Assembly (NCBI GenBank): GCA_020438845.1
Contig: JAGQTV010000106.1
Span: 36,465-100,464 of the forward strand
DNA: 64,000 bases
Direction of reading: 5' to 3'
Source: Mycobacterium sp.
GTDB lineage: Bacteria; Actinomycetota; Actinomycetes; Mycobacteriales; Mycobacteriaceae
Part shown: positions 21,610 to 30,337 of the stretch, piece after piece
Position numbering within the stretch: the stretch's first letter is position 1
Layout: every line of letters starts with the position of its first letter
Notes under the pieces: generated by a model
Databases searched by the model: none
Seen by the model: only the letters and a program-made list of their open reading frames with translations
What the model was told of the DNA's origin: nothing
Program-made: the position numbers and the translations under genes

Positions 21610-22730
21610 GCAGAGGCCCACTGGACGGGATCGTCGTCGTCGACTTCAGCCGCGTCCTGGCAGGCCCGTACGCGACCATGTTGCTGGGCGACTTCGGCGC
21701 CGAGATAGTCAAGATCGAGCGTCCGGGCGCCGGCGACGACACCCGCGCGTGGGGGCCGCCGTTCGACTCAGACGGCACCGCAACGTATTTCAACTCGGTC
21801 AATCGCAACAAGCGGTCGGTGGCGCTCAATCTCACGAGCCCCGCCGACGCACTGGCGGCCAGGGAGTTGGTGGCGACAGCCGACATCGTGGTGGAGAACT
21901 TCAGGCCCGGGACAATGGAGAAGCTGGGCCTGGGCTACGACGACCTACGAGCTGTACGCCCAGGCCTGATCTATTGCTCGATAACCGGATTCGGCCGCGA
22001 CGAGGGCGCCGGCCTGCCCGGATACGACCTTCTGATCCAGGCTGTCGGCGGCTTGATGAGTGTCACCGGCCCAGAGAGCGGCGAACCGACGAAGGCGGGA
22101 GTCGCACTGGTCGACGTCCTTGCCGGATTGCATGCAGTGGCGGGGATCCTTGCGGCATTGGCCTATCGCGACCGAACCGGCGAGGGGCAACGGGTCGACA
22201 CGAATCTGCTGTCGGTGCTGTTGTCGTCATTGGTGAACCAGGCGTCGGGGTACCTGGGTGCGGGCGTGATACCGAGCCCGATGGGCAATCGGCACCCCAG
22301 CATCTGTCCGTACCAGACGTTCGCGACGGCGGACCGCCCGATTGCGATCGCAGTCGGCAACGACAAGCAGTTCACCGCCCTCGCGGCCGCCGTGGGGGCA
22401 CCAGAACTGGCGGACGACATCAGATTCAGCTCCAATACCCAACGGGTGGCCAACCGAGAAGAGTTGTGCGTGATGCTCGACCGACTCCTGGTCTCCGAGG
22501 GAGCGGATCATTGGTATCGCGTGCTGAACTCTGCCGGTGTTCCCGCCGGACCGATCAACAACATCGCCGAAGCGTTCGATTTCGCTGAGCGCCTCGGTCT
22601 GCAACCCACGGTGGCCGTAGCCGGCAGCGCCACCCCCCAGGTGGCCAACCCGATAACGCTGTCAGCGACTCCGGTCACCTACCGGCTAGCGCCACCTCGA
22701 CTGGGCGGCGGAGCAATCGACGGCGGCTGA
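21606..22730 (+). CDS. CaiB/BaiF-family CoA transferase
   Basis: 374-aa class III CoA transferase, which moves CoA between organic acids and acyl-CoA. Family marks are VVVDFSRVLAGPYATMLLGD at the N-terminus, the catalytic Asp in GLPGYDLLIQA, and VENFRPGTMEKLGLGYDDLR. The ATG at 21606 (MSRGPLDG) is used; the frame is open further upstream, but that part has no family similarity. The substrate is unknown. Nothing nearby makes an obvious acyl-CoA pathway. Confidence 0.9.
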   Translation: MSRGPLDGIVVVDFSRVLAGPYATMLLGDFGAEIVKIERPGAGDDTRAWGPPFDSDGTATYFNSVNRNKRSVALNLTSPADALAARELVATADIVVENFRPGTMEKLGLGYDDLRAVRPGLIYCSITGFGRDEGAGLPGYDLLIQAVGGLMSVTGPESGEPTKAGVALVDVLAGLHAVAGILAALAYRDRTGEGQRVDTNLLSVLLSSLVNQASGYLGAGVIPSPMGNRHPSICPYQTFATADRPIAIAVGNDKQFTALAAAVGAPELADDIRFSSNTQRVANREELCVMLDRLLVSEGADHWYRVLNSAGVPAGPINNIAEAFDFAERLGLQPTVAVAGSATPQVANPITLSATPVTYRLAPPRLGGGAIDGG

Positions 22731-22799
22731 GGCGCGTCGGTCTCCCCCGTTGTGGGCCGAAGCGCGTCGCGCCCACACGAAACTCGATCGGGCGAGGAC

Positions 22800-23252
22800 T
22801 CAGCGTGGGCTGCCAACCAGTAGGGACGCAGGTGTCGATGAATTTCCCCGTGCCGCCGCGGACATCATTGCACTGTGGGCGTGGCCGGCCTCGGTAGCAG
22901 GTGGCACCACCAACAACATGATGCTTGTGCCACTGATGCCGAGAATCTCGACAGTGTTCCGCGGATGGCGACGGTTGGCCTCCAGGCGGACAGCGCAGCC
23001 ACCGACGATGACCCTGGCCGGCGTATTCGCCCATTCCCGGCGCAGATAGCTCATATTGCTGATTTGGCCCAGACGCACTGAGAGCACCGCCAGTAGGTCG
23101 GGCAGCTCGGCGGCGAGGTCGTCGCTTCGCGGCCACCAGGCGCCGTCGACGTATCCCGTGGGTAGTGCCTTTGGCTTGAGACGAAGCCGTGGCGTGTACT
23201 CCGGAGACGACTGGCGCCAGTCGACGTCTTCGCTGGGGTCTGATTGCGTCAC
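22800..23252 (-). CDS. DUF5994-family protein
   Basis: 150-aa soluble actinobacterial protein. RLRLKPKALPTGYVDGAWWP and RSDDLAAELPDLLAVLSVRLG are the typical DUF5994 opening, and IMLLVVPPATEAGHAHSAM a later conserved strand and helix. It has no signal peptide and no membrane segments. Members are often small stress-related mycobacterial proteins of unknown function. A second member lies 770 nt away on the opposite strand. Confidence 0.82.
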   Translation of the reverse strand: MTQSDPSEDVDWRQSSPEYTPRLRLKPKALPTGYVDGAWWPRSDDLAAELPDLLAVLSVRLGQISNMSYLRREWANTPARVIVGGCAVRLEANRRHPRNTVEILGISGTSIMLLVVPPATEAGHAHSAMMSAAARGNSSTPASLLVGSPR

Positions 23253-24020
23253 AAAGACGCTCCTGCCTTTGGGCCTGCAAGGACCCGATTAGTCACCGGT
23301 GACACATCGCGTTGTTGATGTGCGCGGAGTTGTTGATGTGCGCGAGAAAGTGCCGATACCTCCAACCTGCCCGGCCTGGTCGCGCGTCTCGGCTCTTGGT
23401 TTCTACGGCAATGCAGCTCAGAGGTTTTCGCGCTGCGCGAGCCCGGCTTCAATCTTCCGTCAGGCTTGATCGGAGAACACCGGATTGAGCACTGGTTCCG
23501 AAAAATCGGCATCGGTCGACGAGACCGACTCTGACTCTGTGGGATGTGAAAACAAATTGTGGTTCAACGGATTTCTTTCAATGAGAACCCGCCGGAGCCG
23601 CACTGGCCCGGCCAAGTTGAGGAACGGATCTGGGTAAACCGAAGTTCTAGGAACTGCAATCGCGGAGTCCGGTTTGGTGTGCCCTCCCCCGCCGAGCGCC
23701 CTGGGAACATCGGCACTGCCCTAAGTCTACGCCTTGACGTATCCGTTCCTCTGCATCGACCCGAAACTGTGACCGACCCAGAGGCCGAGGCCGAGCCGTT
23801 TGCGGTTGCGCTGCAACAAATCTTCCTAGTCGGCTTATGCCTCAGCGACCCTCGCCGGAGAATCCGGTCCCTACGTGTACAGTCAGACAGGCCAGCGGTG
23901 ATTCCTCACTCCCGAAATCCGTCCAACAGACGGCGCCGCCGACGCAGAGGATCACGTTATGACGGCCCGTCCTGATTCAAGAATCGAAAATTGTTCTTCC
24001 GCTTGTGAATTGAAGGCGAT
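23253..24020. other. Gene-poor stretch between two DUF5994 genes
   Basis: These 768 nt separate two divergent DUF5994-like genes and should carry both promoters. An 18-nt-period direct repeat lies at 23311-23344. The only plus-strand ORF of size (23559-23975, 138 codons) has an Arg-rich, family-less translation and weak coding character. The stretch is less GC-rich in places (23540-23660, 23950-24010). It may hold a decayed gene. No RNA gene or operator is recognised. Confidence 0.5.
23311..23344. repeat. 16-bp direct repeat, 18-bp period
   Basis: GTTGTTGATGTGCGCG occurs exactly at 23311-23326 and again at 23329-23344. It is non-coding and lies about 60 nt upstream of the minus-strand DUF5994 start. 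It could be a paired regulator site or a slippage product. Confidence 0.8.
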
Positions 24021-24536
24021 GTGAGTGCTCCTCGGCGTTCGCGTCGGATGGCGAGTCCGGTAAGGGTGTCATTATCGCCCCTTCTGGGCAGTGACCTCGA
24101 TGGAGCTTGGTGGCCTCGAACAGGATCGATCGTTCGGGAACTCCCCGATCTCATAGAGGCATTGCTACCGGCTTTGGGCGAAGTGATCGATATCAGCGTC
24201 AACTGGCCGGCGGGATCGCCAACTCCGGTAATGAGCACCATGTCTGTGGCCACAGCGCCACGGTTGGGCTGGAATTTGACACAGCCCCGCCTGATGCGTT
24301 TCGCCGGCGAGCGCGGACGAGCGAAACTCCTTGTAGTTCCGGCTATTACACCGGCAACTCTCGCATTGATGGTTTTGAAGCAGGCTGCAGCCCGCTACAT
24401 TCCTGATCCGGACCGACACACTCCGGCTTTTGAAACGGCGGACCGCATCCTGCAGGCTGCACGTACGACCAGCGCCTCGTGGGATGCCGCCGATGCCATT
24501 TCACCGGACAGTGTGAACCCGCCAATCACGGGGTGA
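24021..24536 (+). CDS. DUF5994-like protein, diverged paralog
   Basis: 171-aa protein starting at a GTG with GAAGG upstream. The core SLSPLLGSDLDGAWWPRTGS, IVRELPDLIEALLPALGEV and AKLLVVPAITPATLALMVLK parallel the DUF5994 protein at 22.8-23.3 kb. The intervening strand is conserved in pattern rather than sequence. The C-terminal ~35 residues are extra and look unstructured. It is soluble, of unknown function, and converges on the desaturase gene with a 25-nt gap. Confidence 0.75.
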   Translation: MSAPRRSRRMASPVRVSLSPLLGSDLDGAWWPRTGSIVRELPDLIEALLPALGEVIDISVNWPAGSPTPVMSTMSVATAPRLGWNLTQPRLMRFAGERGRAKLLVVPAITPATLALMVLKQAAARYIPDPDRHTPAFETADRILQAARTTSASWDAADAISPDSVNPPITG

Positions 24537-24561
24537 GCCGGCACTAACCGGCTCGCTGAGT

Positions 24562-25530
24562 TCAGGACGGCTGCGGTTGGCTGCGCAGCGCTTCGCGGGC
24601 CATGAGCCGATCGCGTTGCTCTTCGAACTTCACCGCTTGACTCTCCAGTCTGGTCAAGTATGCCGCGAGTTGCTCACGGCGCTGCTGCCCCACCGGGGAC
24701 AAGTCATCACGCTCGAAGATGCGCCACCGGCGAAGGTTGGGTGTCACGACCTCCTCGAGATGTTGGCGGGGGTCGTAGATGCCGTGTTTAGCCATGAGCA
24801 CGCCGTTGCGACGGAAGTCGGACATCCCCTGGCCGGGCATGCGGAAGTTCTCGACGACGTCAGCGATTGCTTCCATTGCCTGGTCGGGCGCGACGTCAAG
24901 TGCCGCATCGCACAGATCCCGGTAGAAGATCATGTGCAGGTTCTCGTCAGCGGCGATACGGGCAAGAAGTCGTTCTGCAACCGGGTCGCCGGCCGCCTTG
25001 CCCGTATTTCGATGGCTGACCCGGGTGGCGAGTTCCTGGAACGAAACGTAGGCAACAGAGAGCAGGAAATCCGTCTTGTGGCGCTCTTCCTCTTCCTTGG
25101 TGGGCCCGAAACCGTTCGTCACGTGTGCCATGCGGGCGCGCTCAAGTGCCACCGGATCGACACCACGAGTGACGACGAGATAGTCACGAATGGCGACGCT
25201 ATGGCGCCCCTCCTCGGCTGTCCAGCGGCCGACCCATGTCCCCCATGCACCGTCAAGTGAAAACTGTTCCGCCGCTTGCCGGTGGTAGGAGGGCAGGTTG
25301 TCCTCGGTCAGAAGGTTGGTGATCATCGCCGCCCTGGCAACATCGCTGAGCTGCGATTGCGCCGAAGACCAGTCTTCGCCGCCCGTCGCCGCGAAGTTCC
25401 GGCCGCGGTCCCACGGCACGTAATCATGCGGATGCCAGTCGGTGCTCATCGACAGATGCCGGTTGAGGTTCGCCTCGACCGTCGGGCCAAGTTCCTCTCG
25501 CAAATCCAGATCAGTCAGCTGTCGCGACAC
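24562..25530 (-). CDS. Acyl-ACP desaturase, DesA1-like
   Basis: 322-aa soluble di-iron desaturase of the acyl-ACP desaturase (fatty_acid_desat_2) family. Iron ligands are Glu in LLTEDNLPSYH, ExxH in TAEEGRH, Glu in VSFQELATRVSHRNTG and ExxH in ADENLHM. It is closest by eye to M. tuberculosis DesA1, involved in mycolic acid desaturation, but shorter at the C-terminus, so it may be a paralog. The GTG start follows a GAGG site. No electron-transfer partner is adjacent. Confidence 0.9.
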   Translation of the reverse strand: MSRQLTDLDLREELGPTVEANLNRHLSMSTDWHPHDYVPWDRGRNFAATGGEDWSSAQSQLSDVARAAMITNLLTEDNLPSYHRQAAEQFSLDGAWGTWVGRWTAEEGRHSVAIRDYLVVTRGVDPVALERARMAHVTNGFGPTKEEEERHKTDFLLSVAYVSFQELATRVSHRNTGKAAGDPVAERLLARIAADENLHMIFYRDLCDAALDVAPDQAMEAIADVVENFRMPGQGMSDFRRNGVLMAKHGIYDPRQHLEEVVTPNLRRWRIFERDDLSPVGQQRREQLAAYLTRLESQAVKFEEQRDRLMAREALRSQPQPS

Positions 25531-25774
25531 CAGACCTCATCACCCACCAAACAAACTGGGAAAAGTCACCCACGCGGCATGCCCGACCCCACACCGGAGG
25601 ATCTAACATTTCAACCGTATCAGGATTGAACGGCGCTGGGTTAGTCGACAACTCGGGCCTGCGCCACAGCAGCTCCATCATTCAGGTGTGGGTGAAGAGG
25701 AAATAACGGTTCAAAAATGAATACCAGATTTCTCGTCAGGAGCCCACATTCCGTCACACCCGGCGAGTAACTCC

Positions 25775-27247
25775 TCAGCGGCTCTTCGCGCGCGCTGCCG
25801 CGCGTGCTCCGGCGCGGCGCCCGAAGAAGGATCCCGAACCCAACTGCGTACCGCTTGAATAGCCCTTGCCGTCCTGAGCCAGGGTCGAGGCACAGGCTCC
25901 TGCCGCGTACAGTCCCGGTATCGGACTGCCGTCTGCGCGCAGCACCTCGCCGTCCACACTTGTCGCCAGCCCACCGACGGTGAATCCCGAATAGATGGCC
26001 TTCCCCAGCGACAGATCGAACGCGGCCCAGGGGCCCTTGTCTTGTGGCGCAAGAAATTCCGGTTGCTTGTGAAAGTCCGGATCCTCACCCCTGACTGCGT
26101 ACTCGTTGTAGCGATTCAAGGTTGCGACGAGATTTCCCCGCGGGATGCCGAGGGCGGACTCCATCTCCTCGACGGTTTCCCAGCCGTCGATGAACGTTAT
26201 CAGCGGCAGCGCCGGGCGTTGCAGATGCGCCTCGTCGACGATCAGGAACGCCGCACTGTCGGGCTGGTCCATCACGAAACCCGAGGTTCGGGAGTGGTAG
26301 GAGTCCTCGGCGACGAAACGATCGCCGAGCTTGTTCACGATGATTCCGGTCAGCAGTATCGACGGCGGATAGGCCGGCGCTGTGATGAATGCCTGGTCCA
26401 TGTGTTTGGTGGCACCTCCGGCCGACACCCCGAGTCGGATACCCAGACCGTCGTCGTAGGTGTTGCCCAACACGAAGGGTTTCTCGGCCAACTTCGGGGT
26501 GTACTTGGCCACCATGTCTCTGTTCATGACGAACCCGCCGGCAGCGATGACCACGGCCTTGGCGCGCACCGCGCCGGTCTCACCGAAATGCTTCCAGCAC
26601 ACACCGACCGCCTCGCCGTCCTCGACCACCAGGTTCGTCGCGCCGGTTTCGTACCGGATGCGCACGCCAAGTTCGGCGGCTCGCTTGAGTAGTAGCTCGA
26701 TCACCATGGCGGCGCCCCGGGTGTCGCCAGGAACAGGGACTTTGTGTCCCCGCGGCGCCGGTTCCGCCAAATCTTTGAACGGCCACACCTTTTCATTGCC
26801 CGTGTACATCAGACCCTCGGTGTTCGGCTGGATCACGGCCTTATCGGGGTAGTAACTGCGCTCGAAAGCAAAGCCGAGATTCTCCAGCCAGGTGAAGTGC
26901 TCGACGCTGCCCTCACAGTAGGCCCGGATCTTGTCGTGCTCCGGTTCTCGCGACATCGCAACCAGGTAGGAGTACATCGCCTCGACGCTGTCGGAGTGGC
27001 CGGTGGCCAGTTGGACGGGCGTGCCGCCGCCGAGGTAGAAGTGGCCGCCGGCCATCGCGGTGGTGCCGCCGGCTACAGCCGCGCGTTCCAGCACCAACAC
27101 CCGCGCTCCGTCGGCGGCTGCGGTCACCGCTGCGCATCCGCCTCCGATTCCGAAGCCGATCACGACAACGTCGACGTCATCCGACCATTCGGCCACGGCA
27201 GAAAGTGGGATCGTGGCGGGGATGTCCAGCCCGCTCATGGCGTGCAT
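25775..27247 (-). CDS. FAD-dependent oxidoreductase, Rv1817-like
   Basis: 490-aa flavoprotein of the FAD_binding_2 family, related to fumarate reductase flavoproteins and 3-ketosteroid-delta1-dehydrogenases. The FAD-binding fingerprint is VVVIGFGIGGGCAAVTAAA near residue 28, with VLVLERAAVAGGTTAMAGG after it and PIPGLYAAGACASTLAQDG near the C-terminus. It matches M. tuberculosis Rv1817 in length and general position. The substrate is unknown. Two ATG codons (27247 and 27238) are possible starts; neither has a strong ribosome binding site. Confidence 0.85.
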   Translation of the reverse strand: MHAMSGLDIPATIPLSAVAEWSDDVDVVVIGFGIGGGCAAVTAAADGARVLVLERAAVAGGTTAMAGGHFYLGGGTPVQLATGHSDSVEAMYSYLVAMSREPEHDKIRAYCEGSVEHFTWLENLGFAFERSYYPDKAVIQPNTEGLMYTGNEKVWPFKDLAEPAPRGHKVPVPGDTRGAAMVIELLLKRAAELGVRIRYETGATNLVVEDGEAVGVCWKHFGETGAVRAKAVVIAAGGFVMNRDMVAKYTPKLAEKPFVLGNTYDDGLGIRLGVSAGGATKHMDQAFITAPAYPPSILLTGIIVNKLGDRFVAEDSYHSRTSGFVMDQPDSAAFLIVDEAHLQRPALPLITFIDGWETVEEMESALGIPRGNLVATLNRYNEYAVRGEDPDFHKQPEFLAPQDKGPWAAFDLSLGKAIYSGFTVGGLATSVDGEVLRADGSPIPGLYAAGACASTLAQDGKGYSSGTQLGSGSFFGRRAGARAAARAKSR

Positions 27248-27326
27248 GCGGCTCGGAGAGAATTCATTGCAGTCGACACTATCCCCGAGCGGTCCCGCAA
27301 AGTCGATCGGTCAGACGGGTTCGGCG

Positions 27327-28112
27327 CTAGGGAGCAAACGCTGCTGCGACGTCGACGATTGGCTTCGCGGCGGCAGCGGCGGCGCCGACAATGGCATCCT
27401 GGCGAAGCTGTTGGCCGGTGGCCTGCCAGGACACGGCGGCGGGCAGGTTGCCCCACGTGCTGTTGAAGAGGCCGACGAGCACCGCTCGGCCGTTGTCGGT
27501 GAGGATGTAAACCGGTCCGCCGGAATCGCCCTTCTGGCTGACTACGCCGTTGGCCATGGTGAACCAGCCGTTGTTCACTCGCTCGATGGTGCCGCAGGTT
27601 TCGCCGGTCACGACGCCGAAGTGACAGATCGGCTGGCCGGGCGCCAGCGCGGGAGCGGGGCCGCCCAGCAGTTGGCGGCCGCCGGGCAGGATGTCACGGA
27701 TGACAACGCCAGGGGCGAGATCGATGGTTTCGTAATCGGAGATCACCTGGTCGGTGCGAACCACGGCGCCGTCGGGTGTGTTGTCCCGGGAGCCCGACAC
27801 CACGCCCACTGGGCGCCCATCGCGGTCAGTGACGGCTGCGCCGCGGTCGCAGTGGCCCGCCGAGAACCCGACACGCAGGACCGGATCGACGAAACCCAGC
27901 GTGCACACGGTCGACTGCTGGCGGATCTCCATCCCCGGGTAGACGACAATCCCGGGGTCTGTCGAGGCGAACGCCGAACCTGAGTCGCCGGAGGCGACAG
28001 ACACCCCTGAGTCGCCGGAGTCACCAATGGCGGCCGGGGTGGTTGACAACAATGCGGAAGCCAGTACCGCCCCGACCGCCACGGCGTCGGTTCGCAGGAA
28101 TCGGGTCACCAT
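27327..28112 (-). CDS. Secreted trypsin-like serine protease, Rv1815-like
   Basis: 261-aa exported chymotrypsin-fold protein. A signal peptide (residues ~1-28, ending near TTPAAIGDS) is followed by a Gly/Asp/Ser-rich linker. The catalytic His is in FSAGHCDRG, the Ser in KGDSGGPVY, and an Asp probably lies in the VVRTDQVISDYETIDL stretch. Cysteines around GHC and CHFGVVTGETCGTI can form disulfides. The ortholog by position and sequence is M. tuberculosis Rv1815. The linker itself contains GDSG copies resembling the active-site motif. A related fragment lies at 63.6-63.9 kb. Confidence 0.87.
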   Translation of the reverse strand: MVTRFLRTDAVAVGAVLASALLSTTPAAIGDSGDSGVSVASGDSGSAFASTDPGIVVYPGMEIRQQSTVCTLGFVDPVLRVGFSAGHCDRGAAVTDRDGRPVGVVSGSRDNTPDGAVVRTDQVISDYETIDLAPGVVIRDILPGGRQLLGGPAPALAPGQPICHFGVVTGETCGTIERVNNGWFTMANGVVSQKGDSGGPVYILTDNGRAVLVGLFNSTWGNLPAAVSWQATGQQLRQDAIVGAAAAAAKPIVDVAAAFAP

Positions 28113-28241
28113 ACACCTCGGTCAGTCGGCGACCCGTCAGCGACGCGGTCGCAATTGTGTGTCGACTGTGTATCGGCTTCCGCAGCCGATCGTTACCAAC
28201 GCACTATTGCGGATCCGCGTCGCCCGCGCGGGTTTACTGCG

Positions 28242-28799
28242 TCACGGGATGGTGATGACCTGTCCCACCTCGATGTGGTCGGGGTTGGCGATACCGTTGT
28301 GCGCCGCCAGTTCCGGGTAACGATTGCCGTCGCCGAGGAACTTCTTGGCAATGTTGAACAGCGTGTCGCCGGCGACGACGGTGTAGGTCTGTACCTCTTT
28401 AGCAGCCGGCGCGACCTCGACCTCGACAACCTCGACCTCTTCGACCGGCGCCTCCGGCGGCGGAGCGTCGGTGTCGGTGCGTGAGGACCAGGCAGCTCCG
28501 TCAGCTGCGTAGAGCACCACGTTGCGGTCGTCCTGAACGACCAGGCGAACGTCTTTCTTGCCTTTGGTGTCGCTGTGCCACAGCGGCTTCTTGCCGGCGT
28601 AAAGCACGAAGTTGCCGTCGTTCTGGACGTCGGCGCGATCCACCCCCTGGTCGTTGGTGCCGGTCGCCCAAACGGCTTCGCCGCGTGCGGCCAGGACGAG
28701 ATTCCCATCCTCCTGCAACGTCAGGGTGTAGGCCCCGTTGTTCGAGGTGAGCGAATCGCCGCGCCCCAACGTCTGTCCTGCGTTAAGTGTGTCTCCCAC
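28242..28799 (-). CDS. B-lectin (mannose-binding) and LysM protein
   Basis: 185-aa protein with two parts. Residues ~1-110 are a bulb-type lectin domain with three repeats (LQEDGNLVL, VQNDGNFVLY, VQDDRNVVLY), the QDN-V-Y mannose-site pattern. A Glu/Pro-rich linker follows. Residues ~135-185 form a LysM peptidoglycan-binding domain (YTVVAGDTLFNIAKKF ... GQVITIP). It resembles a described M. smegmatis mannose-binding lectin of the same arrangement. The GTG at 28799 is preferred because AGAGGAGG lies upstream; the frame is open further but only antisense to the next gene. No signal peptide is visible, so its export route is unclear. Confidence 0.88.
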   Translation of the reverse strand: MGDTLNAGQTLGRGDSLTSNNGAYTLTLQEDGNLVLAARGEAVWATGTNDQGVDRADVQNDGNFVLYAGKKPLWHSDTKGKKDVRLVVQDDRNVVLYAADGAAWSSRTDTDAPPPEAPVEEVEVVEVEVAPAAKEVQTYTVVAGDTLFNIAKKFLGDGNRYPELAAHNGIANPDHIEVGQVITIP

Positions 28800-28899
28800 G
28801 ACTGTTGATACCTCCTCTAGGCCGCCTTCTCCACGGCGGGCGTTCGCGAGCCTAGCGGAAAAATCGGACCCGCAACCAGGTAGGCGAAAAGCCCTTCCA

Positions 28900-30315
28900 T
28901 CAGGAGTCGAAGCCCAGTCCGATCCGGTCCAATGTGCGCAGGAATAGGTTGCGCCGACCGCCGTGATGGTCGGCCCAATCCAGTGACCACCGCGTGGCCT
29001 GGACGCCGATACTGGCGACCGGCTCGGGCGGGAAAGGCGTGGGCCGACGGCGGACCATCTCCAGTTCGGTTCGCTCCGTCGGAACGCCCTCCAACAGGTC
29101 CAGACAGACGTCCGCGGCGAAGCGGGCCGCGGCCACTCCGAGCCCGGTGAATCCGTTGCTGTAGGCGACGCGGCCCCGTTCTGCGAGTCCCCAGTGCGCG
29201 CAGAACCGGCTGTTGGCGTCGATCGGGCCGGCCCAGCGGTGGCCGAAACGGACGTCATCGAGTTGCGGGAAGGTGAGGAAGAAGTGAGCCGCGAGCTTGC
29301 GGAAGGACTCCGGCCGGTCTTCGTACCTGGCGTCGACTCGGCCACCGTAGTGGTAGATCGCGTCGTACCCACCCCACAGAATCCGGTTGTCGGCGGACAG
29401 GCGGTAGTAGTGGAACTGGTTGGCGGAATCGCCGACACCCTGCCGGGAACGCCAGCCGATACGGTCGAGCTGGTCGTCCGTCAGCGGCTCAGTGGCCACC
29501 GCGTAGTCGTAAACCGGGATCGTGTGAAATCGATTGCGGCGGAGCAGGCTGGGAAAGACATTGGTGGCCAGCACTACCTGCCCAGCGGTGACGGTCCCGG
29601 CCGTGGTGACGACCTTGACTGCGCCGGAGTCGCTGTCGATCACTCGGGCAACCGTGTGCTCGTAAATCCGGACGCCTTTCTGCGCACAGGCCCGTGCCAG
29701 TTCGATCACCAGTCGGGCGGGATTGACAATCGCGCAGTTCGGATCCAGCAACCCTGCCCGGTAGGTCGGCGAGTCGACCTGGGCGCGGACCGCATCCCGG
29801 TCCAGAAACCTGCCTTCACCGCTGAGCGCGGCTCGGTGAAGCTTGTCCACTTGATAGGGCTCGGTGGCGACCGTGAGCATGCCGGTGCGTTCCCAGTCGA
29901 CGGCCATCCCGTAGCCGACGATGTCGCTGTGCATGCCCTCGAAGTTGGCGAGCGCCACCCTCTCGAGTTCGTCGAACTCAGCAGGCCAGCGGGCCTTTCC
30001 GTTGGCGGCACCGTGCGTGAGGCTGGGGTCGACGAAACCTCCGTTGCGCCCGGAAGCGGCCCAGCCGACTCGCTCGGATTCGATCAGCACGATGCGTGAA
30101 CCAGGATTGCGTTCGGCGGCGTGGAGAGCCGTCCACAAGCCGGTGTAGCCGCCGCCAACCACCAGCAGATCACAGCTCATCATGCCGGGAAGCCGGTCGA
30201 ACTGTGGGCGCTCACCGAGCAGATCAGGGTCCAGCCACATCGACCCGGAGGCCGCCGGGGCCAGAGCCCAAGCGATCAGGTCAGGATCTACGGTGCGGTC
30301 GAAAGCGGTTTCCAC
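28900..30315 (-). CDS. FAD-dependent oxidoreductase (DAO / amine oxidase type)
   Basis: 471-aa flavoprotein of the DAO family. FAD binding is seen in CDLLVVGGGYTGLWTALHA near residue 50, and GWAASGRNGGFVDPS resembles gamma-glutamylputrescine oxidases and glycine or sarcosine oxidases. The C-terminal FAD contact is YSNGFTGLGVAAARFAAD. It lies 22 nt after the antiporter gene and is probably the last gene of the erg3-khtT-khtU operon. The substrate is likely an amine or amino acid, by family only. Confidence 0.85.
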   Translation of the reverse strand: METAFDRTVDPDLIAWALAPAASGSMWLDPDLLGERPQFDRLPGMMSCDLLVVGGGYTGLWTALHAAERNPGSRIVLIESERVGWAASGRNGGFVDPSLTHGAANGKARWPAEFDELERVALANFEGMHSDIVGYGMAVDWERTGMLTVATEPYQVDKLHRAALSGEGRFLDRDAVRAQVDSPTYRAGLLDPNCAIVNPARLVIELARACAQKGVRIYEHTVARVIDSDSGAVKVVTTAGTVTAGQVVLATNVFPSLLRRNRFHTIPVYDYAVATEPLTDDQLDRIGWRSRQGVGDSANQFHYYRLSADNRILWGGYDAIYHYGGRVDARYEDRPESFRKLAAHFFLTFPQLDDVRFGHRWAGPIDANSRFCAHWGLAERGRVAYSNGFTGLGVAAARFAADVCLDLLEGVPTERTELEMVRRRPTPFPPEPVASIGVQATRWSLDWADHHGGRRNLFLRTLDRIGLGFDS

Positions 30316-30337
30316 TCTCGCATGGTGCCACGGCGGG

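Noticed and set aside
23559-23975. 138-codon plus-strand ORF between the DUF5994 genes
   Set aside because: Arg-rich, no family, no clear ribosome binding site and no typical codon pattern; at best a decayed gene.
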